DNA of 22,887 bases from H17-190 sp034435615 (GTDB taxonomy: Bacteria; Chloroflexota; Dehalococcoidia; SM23-28-2; HRBIN24), in contig DAOTWZ010000025.1 in assembly GCA_034435615.1 (NCBI GenBank), positions 1 through 22,887 on the forward strand. The letters are read 5' to 3'. A model generated the notes under the pieces. That model made no database searches, was not told the DNA's origin, and worked only from the letters and a program-made list of their open reading frames with translations. Positions 1-8,857 of the stretch are shown in pieces (positions within the stretch are counted from its first letter, which is position 1; each line of letters opens with the position of its first letter). Both the position numbers and the translations under genes were made by a program.

Positions 1-241
1 CCATGCTCTGCCCGGAGACGATGACGTAGCCCACGGGGCCGCCCAGGTTCTGGGGACGCAGGAGGAAGAACCAGGCCGCCACCAGGGCCAGGACGGCCAG
101 CTCCACCAGAAGTTCTCGACCGGCACGCGGTCGCGCTCTGGCCAGGAGCCGTCTTATGCCGGGCCACACCCGCCGCGCCGCGGGTGTGGCGAGATCCAGG
201 CTGTCCCGCGCTCCGCGGGACGCAGAAGTGGTATCTTCCAT
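1..241 (-). CDS. Signal peptidase I, N-terminal part (runs off left edge)
   Basis: Serine-lysine type signal peptidase that removes signal peptides from exported proteins at the outer face of the membrane. The visible 80 residues are a basic cytoplasmic N-terminus (about 1-42), one membrane helix (about 43-61, LLVELAVLALVAAWFFLL) and the start of the catalytic domain, ending in GYVIVSGQSM. This matches the family box S-G-x-S-M, with Ser79 as the expected nucleophile. The next codon begins with G, which fits the usual SMEP. The ATG at 241 lies 8 bases after the stop of the upstream exported-protein gene, so the two are probably co-transcribed. The catalytic Lys (or His in SipW/ER-type enzymes) lies outside the window, so bacterial LepB type and SipW type cannot be told apart. 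Context (a run of small secreted proteins just upstream) suggests a dedicated peptidase, as in the tasA-sipW arrangement; this is inference. Confidence 0.8.
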   Translation of the reverse strand, partial: MEDTTSASRGARDSLDLATPAARRVWPGIRRLLARARPRAGRELLVELAVLALVAAWFFLLRPQNLGGPVGYVIVSGQSM

Positions 242-249
242 CTATCCGC

Positions 250-891
250 TCACTTCAGGTAGGTGATATCCACCCAGACTTCGCTCACTTGTAGCTGGTT
301 ATTTCCCGAACCGCCAGCAGCAGTATTGGCCGTGACCACCACATACAAGTTGTTGAGCTGTGTCTTGGTCAATGACACCGATGTCTCACTACCGGCGATC
401 GTGGTGAAGCTGGCTGGCACATTGTTGGAGCTAGCGCTGGCGATGGTCGTGGTGCCGGACTTCAGCTCCACGGTGGCGGTCAGTGTTCTGGCCCCGCTGC
501 CCACTTTTTTCGCCTTGAAGGAGACTTTGACCAGCACCACCGGCGATCCCGTGCCAGGGACGTCTGGCGGCGCATCGTCCAGTTCAAACTCGGCCTTTCG
601 GTTGCTGGGATTGTTGCCGGTGGTGATGTAAGTGCTGTCGTCGTTGTCCCGCAAGGACAGATAACACTGGACCTGATTCCTGTTGCAGCGGTTCCCTGCC
701 TGATCGTTCCAGTCATTATCAATGTTGCTGTCACGGTCTGCATTGGGACGGAGGGTGGCGGTGCCCACCACGTCGGTGAAGGTCTGGGTGGTGAGCCGGG
801 CGGAGGTCACCTGGAGGAGGGCGGCGGCGCCCCCGCCGGCCGCCAGGGCCGTGGCCGCTATCAGCAGCGCCGCCAGGACGTAGCGCCTCAT
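250..891 (-). CDS. Secreted beta-rich protein of unknown function
   Basis: This 213-residue protein has a clear export signal: basic start MRR, then a hydrophobic stretch to about residue 24, then AAALLQVTSARL. That last piece resembles the AASLxVxSxxLGAGG segment after the signal in the two exported proteins at 1701-2075 and 2158-2559. The mature part is rich in Asn, Asp, Ser and Thr. It has a possible disulfide pair (Cys69, Cys76), an Asp-rich turn (RDNDD), and a C-terminal half of alternating hydrophobic strands ending VSEVWVDITYLK, as in an immunoglobulin-like or jelly-roll fold. A Shine-Dalgarno GAGGGAG precedes the ATG. It is the last gene before signal peptidase. Its base composition is visibly less GC-rich than its neighbours, which may mean a different origin. 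No enzymatic motif is seen; a surface-structure or pilus-like subunit is a guess. Confidence 0.75.
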   Translation of the reverse strand: MRRYVLAALLIAATALAAGGGAAALLQVTSARLTTQTFTDVVGTATLRPNADRDSNIDNDWNDQAGNRCNRNQVQCYLSLRDNDDSTYITTGNNPSNRKAEFELDDAPPDVPGTGSPVVLVKVSFKAKKVGSGARTLTATVELKSGTTTIASASSNNVPASFTTIAGSETSVSLTKTQLNNLYVVVTANTAAGGSGNNQLQVSEVWVDITYLK

Positions 892-913
892 GCTCCCTCG
901 CCTTCCTCGCTCC

Positions 914-1723
914 TCACTCGCTGACGTTGACCCGCGTCTCGCAGCTCCTGAAGGTCTCCGTAGCCACGGTGCCGTAGCAGGTGTCGTTGCCCGGGCCGCC
1001 GTCCAGGGTGTCCGTCCCCGGGCCGCCGTAGAGGACGTCGTTGCCGTTGCCGCCCCGGAGCTCGTCCTGCCCCGCGCCGCCCAGGAGGACGTCGTTGCCG
1101 TTGTCGCCGAAGAGGCTGTCGTTCCCCTCGCCGCCCAGGATGCAGTCGCGGTTGTTGCCGCCGGAGACGGTGTCGTTGCCGGCGTTGCCGCTCATCAGGT
1201 CGTTGAAGTTGGAGCCCGTGATGGTGTCGTCGCCGTCGGTGCCGCTGTAGGTGCGGTCCACCTTGATCCCCTGGCACTCCGGCGGCAGGGGCGCCGTGCC
1301 CCCGGCGATGACCACCTCCACCCAGTTGACGGCGGAGGCCAGGGGGTCGGGCGAGACGTCCACGGCGACGTCCCCGCCGCCGTTGCTCACGGTGGCGCTG
1401 CCGCTGGCGATGGGCGTCCCCGGCGGCTGGGCCTGGTAGAGGCGGACGCTGGCGTCGGCGCCCTGGCAGGTGGCGGAGACCCCCTCCAGCGTCACCCGCT
1501 GGACGCGGAAGCCCGGCGGCGTCGGCGTCTCCTGGAAGGCGACGTCGTAGGAGACGTTGACGCCGTCGATGTCGCAGGAGATGTCGGTGGGGGGCTGGGC
1601 GCGGGCCAGGCCCAGGTAGGCCAGGACGGGAAGGCCGGCCAGGGCGGCCAGGAGCAGGCCGCCGGCCAGGAGGCGGCGCCCCCGCCGTCCCCCCGCTCCT
1701 CTACGGGCCCACGACCACCACAT
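914..1723 (-). CDS. Exported two-cysteine domain fused to RTX-type calcium-binding repeats
   Basis: 269 residues. An Arg-rich start and hydrophobic stretch (about 18-40, ending ARAQ) form a signal peptide. Residues 46-142 form a domain shared with the proteins at 1701-2075 and 2158-2559: Cys50 and Cys86, a V-T-x-x-x-V-S motif before the second Cys, then VAVDVSPDP and a final strand WVEVVIAGG. Residues 161-250 are ten consecutive 9-residue repeats of the GGxGNDxLx type (RTX, hemolysin-type), which in known proteins bind calcium and fold into a parallel beta roll after export. Cysteines sit in repeats 4 and 10 and just after the array, which is unusual for RTX. The start is preceded by GTGAGGA at good spacing and overlaps the end of the upstream gene by 23 bases, implying translational coupling. 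Likely role: calcium-stabilised cell-surface or secreted structural protein. No protease or toxin domain is present. Confidence 0.82.
   Translation of the reverse strand: MWWSWARRGAGGRRGRRLLAGGLLLAALAGLPVLAYLGLARAQPPTDISCDIDGVNVSYDVAFQETPTPPGFRVQRVTLEGVSATCQGADASVRLYQAQPPGTPIASGSATVSNGGGDVAVDVSPDPLASAVNWVEVVIAGGTAPLPPECQGIKVDRTYSGTDGDDTITGSNFNDLMSGNAGNDTVSGGNNRDCILGGEGNDSLFGDNGNDVLLGGAGQDELRGGNGNDVLYGGPGTDTLDGGPGNDTCYGTVATETFRSCETRVNVSE
974..1243 (-). repeat. RTX nonapeptide repeat array (10 x 27 bp)
   Basis: Ten in-frame 27-base units encode residues 161-250 of the RTX protein, with no insertions. Units begin GTDGDDTIT, GSNFNDLMS, GNAGNDTVS, GGNNRDCIL, GGEGNDSLF, GDNGNDVLL, GGAGQDELR, GGNGNDVLY, GGPGTDTLD and GGPGNDTCY. 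The first three and the fourth are the most diverged; the later ones keep the GGxGxDxL consensus. Such arrays can expand or contract by recombination. Confidence 0.85.
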
Positions 1724-2075
1724 GGACGTTCCTCACGCTGCTCACCGGCACCGGCGTCACGTTCACGGTGACACTGCTGCCGGTGACGGGGGCGCTTCCC
1801 TCGCTGAGCTTGTTGTTGGCGGCGTCCGTCAGGACCACGCTCATCTGGCCGTCGTTGCAGTCGCTGGCCACGTCGCCGATGGTCACCGACACCACGTTGC
1901 CGGCGTTGGCCCCGCCGCCCAGGTCGATGGTCCTGGTGAAGGAGGTATCGCAGCGCTGGACGGCGGCGCCGCCGGCGCCCAGGCTGGCGGAGCCGACGCC
2001 GAGGCTGGCGGCGGCGCCGTAGACCAGGGCGAAGGCGAGGGCGCCCAGGAGCAGGGCCAGGGCGGGCCTGGTCAT
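1701..2075 (-). CDS. Small exported protein, two-cysteine domain family
   Basis: 124 residues: a signal peptide (about 1-24) followed by AASLGVGSASLGAGGAAV and a single compact domain. Cys42 and Cys73 align with Cys43/Cys75 of the protein at 2158-2559 and Cys50/Cys86 of the RTX protein, and probably form a disulfide. Shared features continue after the second Cys: a strand MSVVLTD, a variable loop, SVTVNVTPVPV, and the terminal strand VRNVHVVVVGP that ends the protein. There is no catalytic motif. It lies in the middle of a cassette of exported proteins ending in signal peptidase. Its last 23 bases overlap the RTX gene. The 82-base gap to the gene upstream contains a short GC hairpin (2111-2127) that could tune expression. 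Function unknown; a repeating surface subunit is plausible because small, paralogous, disulfide-containing exported proteins often assemble. Confidence 0.78.
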   Translation of the reverse strand: MTRPALALLLGALAFALVYGAAASLGVGSASLGAGGAAVQRCDTSFTRTIDLGGGANAGNVVSVTIGDVASDCNDGQMSVVLTDAANNKLSEGSAPVTGSSVTVNVTPVPVSSVRNVHVVVVGP

Positions 2076-2157
2076 GCCGCGTCACCCCGTGGCGGCGGGG
2101 GTCCGGGGGAGGGGGCGTCCCGCCCCCGGCCCCGCCGCGCTCACCAGTCCTCGGCCT

Positions 2158-2559
2158 CTAGCCCGTGATCACCACGTGCACGTCGGTGACGTCCGAGGCC
2201 TTCTGCTCGTTCCCGGCGCCGAAGTCCACGGTGACCGAGGTGCTGGCGTTGTCGGTAGGGATGGTCCTGGTCTCGGGGTCTCCCAGAGCATTACCGCTGG
2301 TGCCTGTCAGTTGTACCGTGATATTCTTGCCGTCGCATGCATTGTCAACGCCAGTAACAATCACCGTGTCCACAAGGAAGCCTTGGCCTGCGACATACTT
2401 TGTCGTATAGGTTGCGCGGACGGCGTCGTCGCAGGACGTCACCGCGGTGCCGCCGGCGCCCAGGTTGTCGGACGTGACGTTCAGGCTGGCGGCGACGCCG
2501 AAGACGGTGGCGAAGACCGCGCCCCCCGCCACCAGCGCTATCAGTAGCCGCTTCTTCAT
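2158..2559 (-). CDS. Small exported protein, two-cysteine domain family (paralogue)
   Basis: 133 residues with a textbook signal peptide (MKKRLL then a hydrophobic core to about residue 24), followed by AASLNVTSDNLGAGGTAV, nearly the same as in the neighbouring paralogue. The mature domain holds Cys43 and Cys75 in the contexts TSCDD and ACDGKN, a strand NITVQLTG, the stretch TSVTVDFGAG, and a terminal strand DVHVVITG directly before the stop. The protein therefore consists of signal plus one domain. A strong GAGGAGGGAGGA ribosome site precedes the ATG, suggesting high expression. The 250 bases upstream hold a perfect 13-bp hairpin (2760-2788) but no promoter I would defend. I do not recognise a named family; the signal and flanking signal peptidase resemble TasA/CalY-SipW style systems in layout, not in demonstrated homology. 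Confidence 0.8.
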   Translation of the reverse strand: MKKRLLIALVAGGAVFATVFGVAASLNVTSDNLGAGGTAVTSCDDAVRATYTTKYVAGQGFLVDTVIVTGVDNACDGKNITVQLTGTSGNALGDPETRTIPTDNASTSVTVDFGAGNEQKASDVTDVHVVITG

Positions 2560-2759
2560 TCTCCTCCCTCCTCATCGGGCCCTGTGGGTGTCTGTCCTCT
2601 CTGAATCATGAATGCAGAATGCAGTCTTCTAGTGCTGTGCGTCTCTCCTCACGGTGCGCCTGGCTGTCACCTCCCGTCGTCCCGTGGTGCGGCGGGCGGG
2701 GGGAGGCCCCGCCCACCGTATCTGCCCTACATAACGCAGAAAGGGACCAGTCCGTTACA

Positions 2760-2788
2760 GCGGGGGGGCGGCACGGCCGCCCCCCCGC
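2760..2788 (-). terminator. Perfect 13-bp GC hairpin (terminator or attenuator)
   Basis: Arms 2760-2772 and 2776-2788 are exactly complementary (13 bp, all G/C) around a 3-base loop. It starts 22 bases after the stop of the exported-protein gene at 2810-3439. No T-run follows on the minus strand, so classical intrinsic termination is doubtful. It may pause polymerase, protect the upstream mRNA end, or attenuate transcription into the next exported-protein genes. Confidence 0.55.
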
Positions 2789-2809
2789 CGGGTCTCCGGG
2801 CGGTGGAAG

Positions 2810-3439
2810 CTAGGGCTCCTGGCGGTGGGGGACGCCGTTGTCCCGGGGCTCCCCGTAGCGGACGCGCAGCCCCTCGGTGCCGATGACGATGTCGTCCACG
2901 TAGGAGGTGGCCGGGCCCTCGTCCAGTATCAGGAAGAGGGCGCTGACGGTGGCCCCGCCGTGGTGATCGAGCACGTCCGACCAGCCAGTATGGGTGTGGC
3001 CGCTGGAGTCGTAGATGGTGCAGGTGCCGCCCACGAAGTCCACCGTCTTCCAGTCGGGTCCGCCGTCCGGGTCATCGCAGTAGAGGGCGGAGAGCCAGAG
3101 CACCGTGCCGTCGTCCAGGATCAGGGAGAAGCGGGGCGCCCCGGCCCCTATGTAGCCCTTGACGGAGAAGCCCAGTTCCCTCAGGTCCGACAGGGGCGTC
3201 CCGGCGATGCCCCCCACCCAGAGGCCGGCGTAGGCGCTGCCGGTGGGGAGCGGGTTGGCCAGCTTCACGGAGAAGCGACCATCGAGGGCCTCCTCCTTCG
3301 TCCACTCGACGGTGGCGCCGCCAGCGGCGAAGAAGGAGAAGGGACCGAAGGCCAGGCCGGCCAGGGAGGTCCCGCCAGCGAAGGCCAGCGCCAGCAGGGC
3401 AGCCGCCGCGGCCAGGCCAGTCCACCACAGTCTGCGCAT
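2810..3439 (-). CDS. Secreted protein, carbohydrate-binding-like beta-sandwich
   Basis: 209 residues. A signal peptide covers about 1-30 (MRRLWW, then Ala/Leu-rich). The mature part reads like one jelly-roll module: ATVEWTKEEALDGRFSVKLANP near the start, LGFSVKGYIGAG in the middle, FSLILDDGTVLWLSALYCDD, and VSALFLILDEG plus TSYVDDIVIG near the end. The opening 'G.fSVKL' and the late 'YVDDI.i' are typical of carbohydrate-binding and related lectin-like beta sandwiches, but there is no catalytic domain. Two cysteines (in ALYCDD and GGTCTI) could pair. A GAGGAGGGAG ribosome site stands before the ATG. It heads the exported-protein cassette but is separated from the next gene by a strong hairpin, so it may be its own unit. 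Substrate unknown. Confidence 0.72.
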   Translation of the reverse strand: MRRLWWTGLAAAAALLALAFAGGTSLAGLAFGPFSFFAAGGATVEWTKEEALDGRFSVKLANPLPTGSAYAGLWVGGIAGTPLSDLRELGFSVKGYIGAGAPRFSLILDDGTVLWLSALYCDDPDGGPDWKTVDFVGGTCTIYDSSGHTHTGWSDVLDHHGGATVSALFLILDEGPATSYVDDIVIGTEGLRVRYGEPRDNGVPHRQEP

Positions 3440-3544
3440 AGCGCTCCCTCCTCAATCTTGAGTGTCGGCCTGACTGAGAGGACAGGCAGGGCAGGAAGGG
3501 GTCTACCAGCGCGCCCTCTATCACCCCCCGTCGCCGTGGAATGG

Positions 3545-3571
3545 GGGACGGGGCGGCAGCCGCCCCGTCCC
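3545..3571 (-). terminator. GC-rich hairpin downstream of ppsA
   Basis: Arms 3545-3557 and 3559-3571 are perfectly complementary (13 bp) around one base, so the real loop takes in the innermost pairs. It lies about 70 bases after the ppsA stop, between ppsA and the secreted-protein gene. There is no T-run on the minus strand. Its core resembles that of the hairpin at 2760-2788. Confidence 0.5.
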
Positions 3572-3639
3572 GTCTTCTCATTCCCGTGCGGGGGAGGGAG
3601 TGCGACGCGGCGGAGGGAACGCTAGGGAGGGGGCCGCCC

Positions 3640-5934
3640 TCAGAGGCGGGCGGGGGCGGCGCGGCTGGCCAGCTCCGCCTCCGCCTGGGCCACTACCTCC
3701 CGCGTGCGGTCTATGGCGTCCGGGTTGACGGAGACGGAGGTGATGCCCCACTCCACCAGGCGGCGGGCCAGCTCCGGGTAGTCGCTGGGAGCCTGGCCGC
3801 AGATGGAGACGGTGACGCCGCGGCGGGAGGCGCCCTGGACCAGGAGGCGCAGGGCCTCCATCACCGCCTCGTCCCGCTCGTCGAACTCGCTGGCCAGGAG
3901 GGAGCTGTCCCGGTCTATGCCCAGGACGAGCTGGGTCAGGTCGTTGGAGCCGATGCTGATGCCGTCGATGCCCACGTCCAGGAAGCGGTCCAGGATGAGG
4001 ACGTTGGCGGGGACTTCGGCCATCATCCAGAGCTTGAAGTCGGGGGAGCGGCGGAGCCCCTCCTGCTCCAGGAGGGCCTTGACGCGGGCCAGCTCCTGGG
4101 GCGTCCTGACGAAGGGGATCATGACCCAGAGGTTGTTGTAGTCCTGGCGCACCCGCTTGATGGCCTCCGTCTCCAGACGGAAGACCTCCGGCTCCCGTAT
4201 GTAGCGGGAGGCGCCGCGGTAGCCTATCATGGGGTTCTCTTCCTGGGGCTCGTAGCGCTCGCCGCCCTTCAGGTTGCGGTACTCGTTGGTCTTGAAGTCG
4301 GTCATGCGGTAGACGACGGGCCTGGGGTAGAAGGCGCGGGTGAACTGGCGGAGGCCGTCGGCCAGCCGCTCGATGAACCACTCGGCGCGGCCCTCCTCCA
4401 GGCAGAGGCGGGGGTGGACGCCTATGTGCTCGGCGATGATGAACTCGGCCCTCAGTAGGCCGACGCCGTCCACGTTGCGCCTGGCCACCCGCTCCGCCAG
4501 CTCCGGGTCGGCCAGGTTGACGTAAATCTTGGTGCGGGTGCGGATGCGGGAGGCCTGGGCGCGGCGCTCCTGCTCCCTGGCCCACCAGGCCAGGCGGGCC
4601 TCGGCGCGGCCCTGGTAGACGCGGCCCGTCAGGCCGTCCACGGTGACGGTCTGGCCGTCCCGCAGCCGCTCCGTGGCCCCCTCCACCCCCATCACCAGGG
4701 GGATGCCCAGCTCACGGCTGACGATGGCGGCGTGGCAGGTGCGGCCTCCCCGCTCGGTGACGATGGCGGCCGCCCGCTTCATGGCCGGCACCCAGTCCGG
4801 GGCGGTCATCACCGTCACCAGGATGTCGCCCTCCCGCACCTTGGCGATGGCCTCCCGGGGCTCCAGGGCCACCCGCACGGTGCCCACGGCGACGCCGGGG
4901 CTCCCCGGCGCTCCCTCCAGCAGGACGGGGGCCGTCTCCTCCGGCCCTTCCTCCTCCTCGGCGAAGGCGTCGCCCCGGAGGGTGGTCACCGGCCGCGTCT
5001 GGACGATGTAGAACTGGCCGCCCTCCTCCGCCCACTCGATGTCCTGGGGGTGGCCGTAGTGCTCCTCGATGCGGCGGCCCAGGGCAGCCAGGTGGCGCAC
5101 CTCGGCGTCCGTCAGCTTCTGCTGGTCCTGGTCGTCCAGGGGGACGTCCACCCAGACGTTGGGCTCCTCGCCAGGGGCGGGGGAGGGGTTGCGGGCCAGC
5201 TTCTTCACCTGCCGGACGACGCGCCGGTCCAGCACGCGCAGGGTGGCCTTGTCCACCAGATAAGTATCGGGGGTTATGGCCCCCGATACGATAGCCTCGC
5301 CCAGCCCGTATACGGCCTCTACTAAGATCTTCCCGGCGTCCCCCTTCACCGGCTCGACGGTGAACATGACGCCGGAGCGGTCGGACTGGACCATGCGCTG
5401 CACCGGCACGGCTATGCCCACCTTCAGGTGGTCGAACCCCTGCTGGACGCGGTAGAAGATGGCCCGCGCCTCGAACAGGGAGGCCCAGCAGCCGCGGACG
5501 GCCTCCAGGACGGCCTCCTCTCCCTCCACGTTCAGGAAGGTGCACTGCTGCCCGGCGAAGGAGGCCTCCGGGAGGTCTTCCGCTGTGGCGGAGCTGCGGA
5601 CGGCCACCGGCCCGCCGCCCAGGGCGCGGTAGGCCTCGCGGATGGCCTGAGCGATCTCCTCTGGGATGGGGGCGGAGCGTATCAGCTCCTGGATTCTGGT
5701 CGCCACCTGCCAGAGGCGGTCGGAGTCGTTGACGTCCAGGTCGCGCAGCAGGCGGCGGAGCTTCGGTCTGAGGTTGGCCTGGCGGAGGAAGTGGAAGAAG
5801 GCCTCAGAGGTGACGATGAAGGCTGGTGGCACGGGGATGTCAGCCTTGACCAGCTCGCCCAGGTTGGCACCCTTGCCGCCCACCAGCCCCACGTCCTGTT
5901 TACCCACCTGGTCCAACCATACCACCGGCCTCAT
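3640..5934 (-). CDS. ppsA: Phosphoenolpyruvate synthase (pyruvate, water dikinase)
   Basis: Converts pyruvate, ATP and water to PEP, AMP and phosphate: the entry to gluconeogenesis from pyruvate, in the cytoplasm. 764 residues, close to the usual 790. The order of domains is complete. The N-terminal ATP-binding domain has GGKGANLGEL (19-28), RSSATAEDLPEASFAGQQ (113-130) and YGLGEAIVSGAITPD (209-223). The phosphohistidine swivel domain has GGRTCHAAIVSRELGIPLVMG (396-416, His401 carrying the phosphate). The C-terminal TIM barrel has GVGLLRAEF (490-498), MIPFVRTPQE (605-614), IGSNDLTQLVLGIDRD (661-676) and SICGQAPSDYP (710-720, Cys712 as the catalytic acid). The GQAPSDYPE box separates PEP synthase from pyruvate phosphate dikinase. 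The ATG at 5934 follows AAGGAGGGG at ideal spacing, and a good promoter lies 36-65 bases upstream, so the gene appears to be transcribed alone. A hairpin follows the stop. Confidence 0.95.
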   Translation of the reverse strand: MRPVVWLDQVGKQDVGLVGGKGANLGELVKADIPVPPAFIVTSEAFFHFLRQANLRPKLRRLLRDLDVNDSDRLWQVATRIQELIRSAPIPEEIAQAIREAYRALGGGPVAVRSSATAEDLPEASFAGQQCTFLNVEGEEAVLEAVRGCWASLFEARAIFYRVQQGFDHLKVGIAVPVQRMVQSDRSGVMFTVEPVKGDAGKILVEAVYGLGEAIVSGAITPDTYLVDKATLRVLDRRVVRQVKKLARNPSPAPGEEPNVWVDVPLDDQDQQKLTDAEVRHLAALGRRIEEHYGHPQDIEWAEEGGQFYIVQTRPVTTLRGDAFAEEEEGPEETAPVLLEGAPGSPGVAVGTVRVALEPREAIAKVREGDILVTVMTAPDWVPAMKRAAAIVTERGGRTCHAAIVSRELGIPLVMGVEGATERLRDGQTVTVDGLTGRVYQGRAEARLAWWAREQERRAQASRIRTRTKIYVNLADPELAERVARRNVDGVGLLRAEFIIAEHIGVHPRLCLEEGRAEWFIERLADGLRQFTRAFYPRPVVYRMTDFKTNEYRNLKGGERYEPQEENPMIGYRGASRYIREPEVFRLETEAIKRVRQDYNNLWVMIPFVRTPQELARVKALLEQEGLRRSPDFKLWMMAEVPANVLILDRFLDVGIDGISIGSNDLTQLVLGIDRDSSLLASEFDERDEAVMEALRLLVQGASRRGVTVSICGQAPSDYPELARRLVEWGITSVSVNPDAIDRTREVVAQAEAELASRAAPARL

Positions 5935-5969
5935 AGTCTCCCCTCCTTACCGGTGACAGGGTTGAGACC

Positions 5970-5999
5970 ATTATAGTCGCTGAGAAGCCCCCCTGTCCA
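5970..5999 (-). promoter_or_regulatory. Sigma-70-type promoter of ppsA
   Basis: On the minus strand, TGGACA (5994-5999, five of six consensus bases) is 18 bases from a perfect TATAAT (5970-5975). Predicted transcription starts near 5963, giving a leader of about 30 bases that contains the ribosome site of ppsA. This stretch is also noticeably richer in A/T than the surrounding genes. Confidence 0.7.
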
Positions 6000-6070
6000 G
6001 TCAATGAAAAGGGCGGCAGTCTATAGAACTTACTTTAATGCAGAGATAGAATTATCTGCTAGAAGGTCAG

Positions 6071-7915
<1,845 letters not shown>

Positions 7916-7989
7916 GACGGAGGCCCTCCGGGGCCTTCGACCCTAAGGAAAGAACGCGCTAGACAGGGCGTGGTCGCGTCGGTAGGCTG

Positions 7990-8853
7990 TCAGTCCTGAG
8001 GGATGAGGCCCGAGGCCGCCATCTCCCGGATGCGGGCCACCACTTCCTCCACCGCCCAGTCCGGCGTGGAGGCGCCGGCAGTGATCCCCACCCGCTGGCG
8101 TCCCTGGAGCCAGCCTGGCTCCAGCTCCTCCGCCCGCTCGATGTGGTAGGTCTCGGCCCCCTCCTCCTGGCAGACCTCCACCAGGTGGCGGGTGTTGGCG
8201 CTGCTCCGCCCCCCGACGACGATGACCACGTCCACCTCTCGCGCCAGCTCCCGCGCCGCCTCCTGCTGGCTGGAGGTGACGTTGCACAGGGTGTTGACCA
8301 GGCGCAGTTCGTGGATCTCGTCCACCCGCTCCTTCAGGAGCCGAGAGACGAAATCGGCGAACTTGTCCGGGTTCTGTGTGGTCTGAGAGATGACGGCGAC
8401 GCGGGAGAGGTGGGGCGGCAGCTCGGAGATATCGGTGACGGCGATGCCCTTCCCCTGCGTCCAGGCCAGGACGCCCCGCACCTCGCGGTGGTTGGCGTCG
8501 CCGAAGATGACCACGGTGAAGCCCTGATCCACCATGCGCTTGGCCCAGCGCTGGGAGCGGGTGACGATGGGACAGGTGGTGTCTATGATCTCCACTCCCT
8601 GCTCGCGGGCCCGCTGGTAGACCTCGGGTCCGGCGCCGTGGGCGGTGATGGCCAGGGGGCGCCCCTGGGGCATCTCCCCTCCGTTGGCCAGGCGCACGCC
8701 CCGTTCCTCCAGCTTGGCCATGACCAGGGGGTTATGGGCGATGGGGCCCAGGCTTATGATCTCTCCCTTCTCCTGGGCCGCCCGCTCCATGATCTCTATG
8801 GCGCGGCGCACACCCCAGCAGAAGCCCATGTCCCTGGCCAGTATGATCTCCAT
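7990..8853 (-). CDS. ispH: 4-hydroxy-3-methylbut-2-enyl diphosphate reductase
   Basis: Last enzyme of the MEP (non-mevalonate) isoprenoid pathway: an iron-sulfur enzyme that reduces HMBPP to IPP and DMAPP. 287 residues from the ATG at 8853, which is preceded by GAGGTGACC and begins MEIILARDMGFC as in the family; an earlier in-frame TTG or similar at 8901 would add an unrelated tail and overlap plsC. The three iron-sulfur cysteines are present: Cys12 (MGFCWGVRRAI), Cys94 (DTTCPIVTR) and Cys190 (NTLCNVTSSQQEA). The substrate-binding histidines are His40 (IAHN), His72 (ITAHG) and His122 next to Glu124 (NHREV). A C-terminal SSANTRHL and TAGASTP also match. The start is 4 bases after the plsC stop, so translation is probably coupled. 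cmk-plsC-ispH is a recurrent bacterial order. Confidence 0.95.
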   Translation of the reverse strand: MEIILARDMGFCWGVRRAIEIMERAAQEKGEIISLGPIAHNPLVMAKLEERGVRLANGGEMPQGRPLAITAHGAGPEVYQRAREQGVEIIDTTCPIVTRSQRWAKRMVDQGFTVVIFGDANHREVRGVLAWTQGKGIAVTDISELPPHLSRVAVISQTTQNPDKFADFVSRLLKERVDEIHELRLVNTLCNVTSSQQEAARELAREVDVVIVVGGRSSANTRHLVEVCQEEGAETYHIERAEELEPGWLQGRQRVGITAGASTPDWAVEEVVARIREMAASGLIPQD

Positions 8854-8857
8854 ACGG

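Noticed and set aside
890..1771. Plus-strand open frame opposite the RTX repeats
   Set aside because: Its Val/Ala repeats simply mirror the 27-base RTX repeat on the other strand.
2111..2127. 7-bp GC hairpin between two exported-protein genes as a terminator
   Set aside because: Short stem, no T-run, and inside an apparent operon in very GC-rich sequence; too weak to list.
2560..2809. Promoter for the two-cysteine exported-protein genes
   Set aside because: No -35/-10 pair with acceptable spacing could be found; only the hairpin and the ribosome site are clear.
7916..7989. glmS ribozyme or other riboswitch upstream of glmS
   Set aside because: The gap to ispH is only 74 bases, too short for the ribozyme of about 150 bases, and no core sequence is seen. 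Only a small palindrome over the ribosome site is present.
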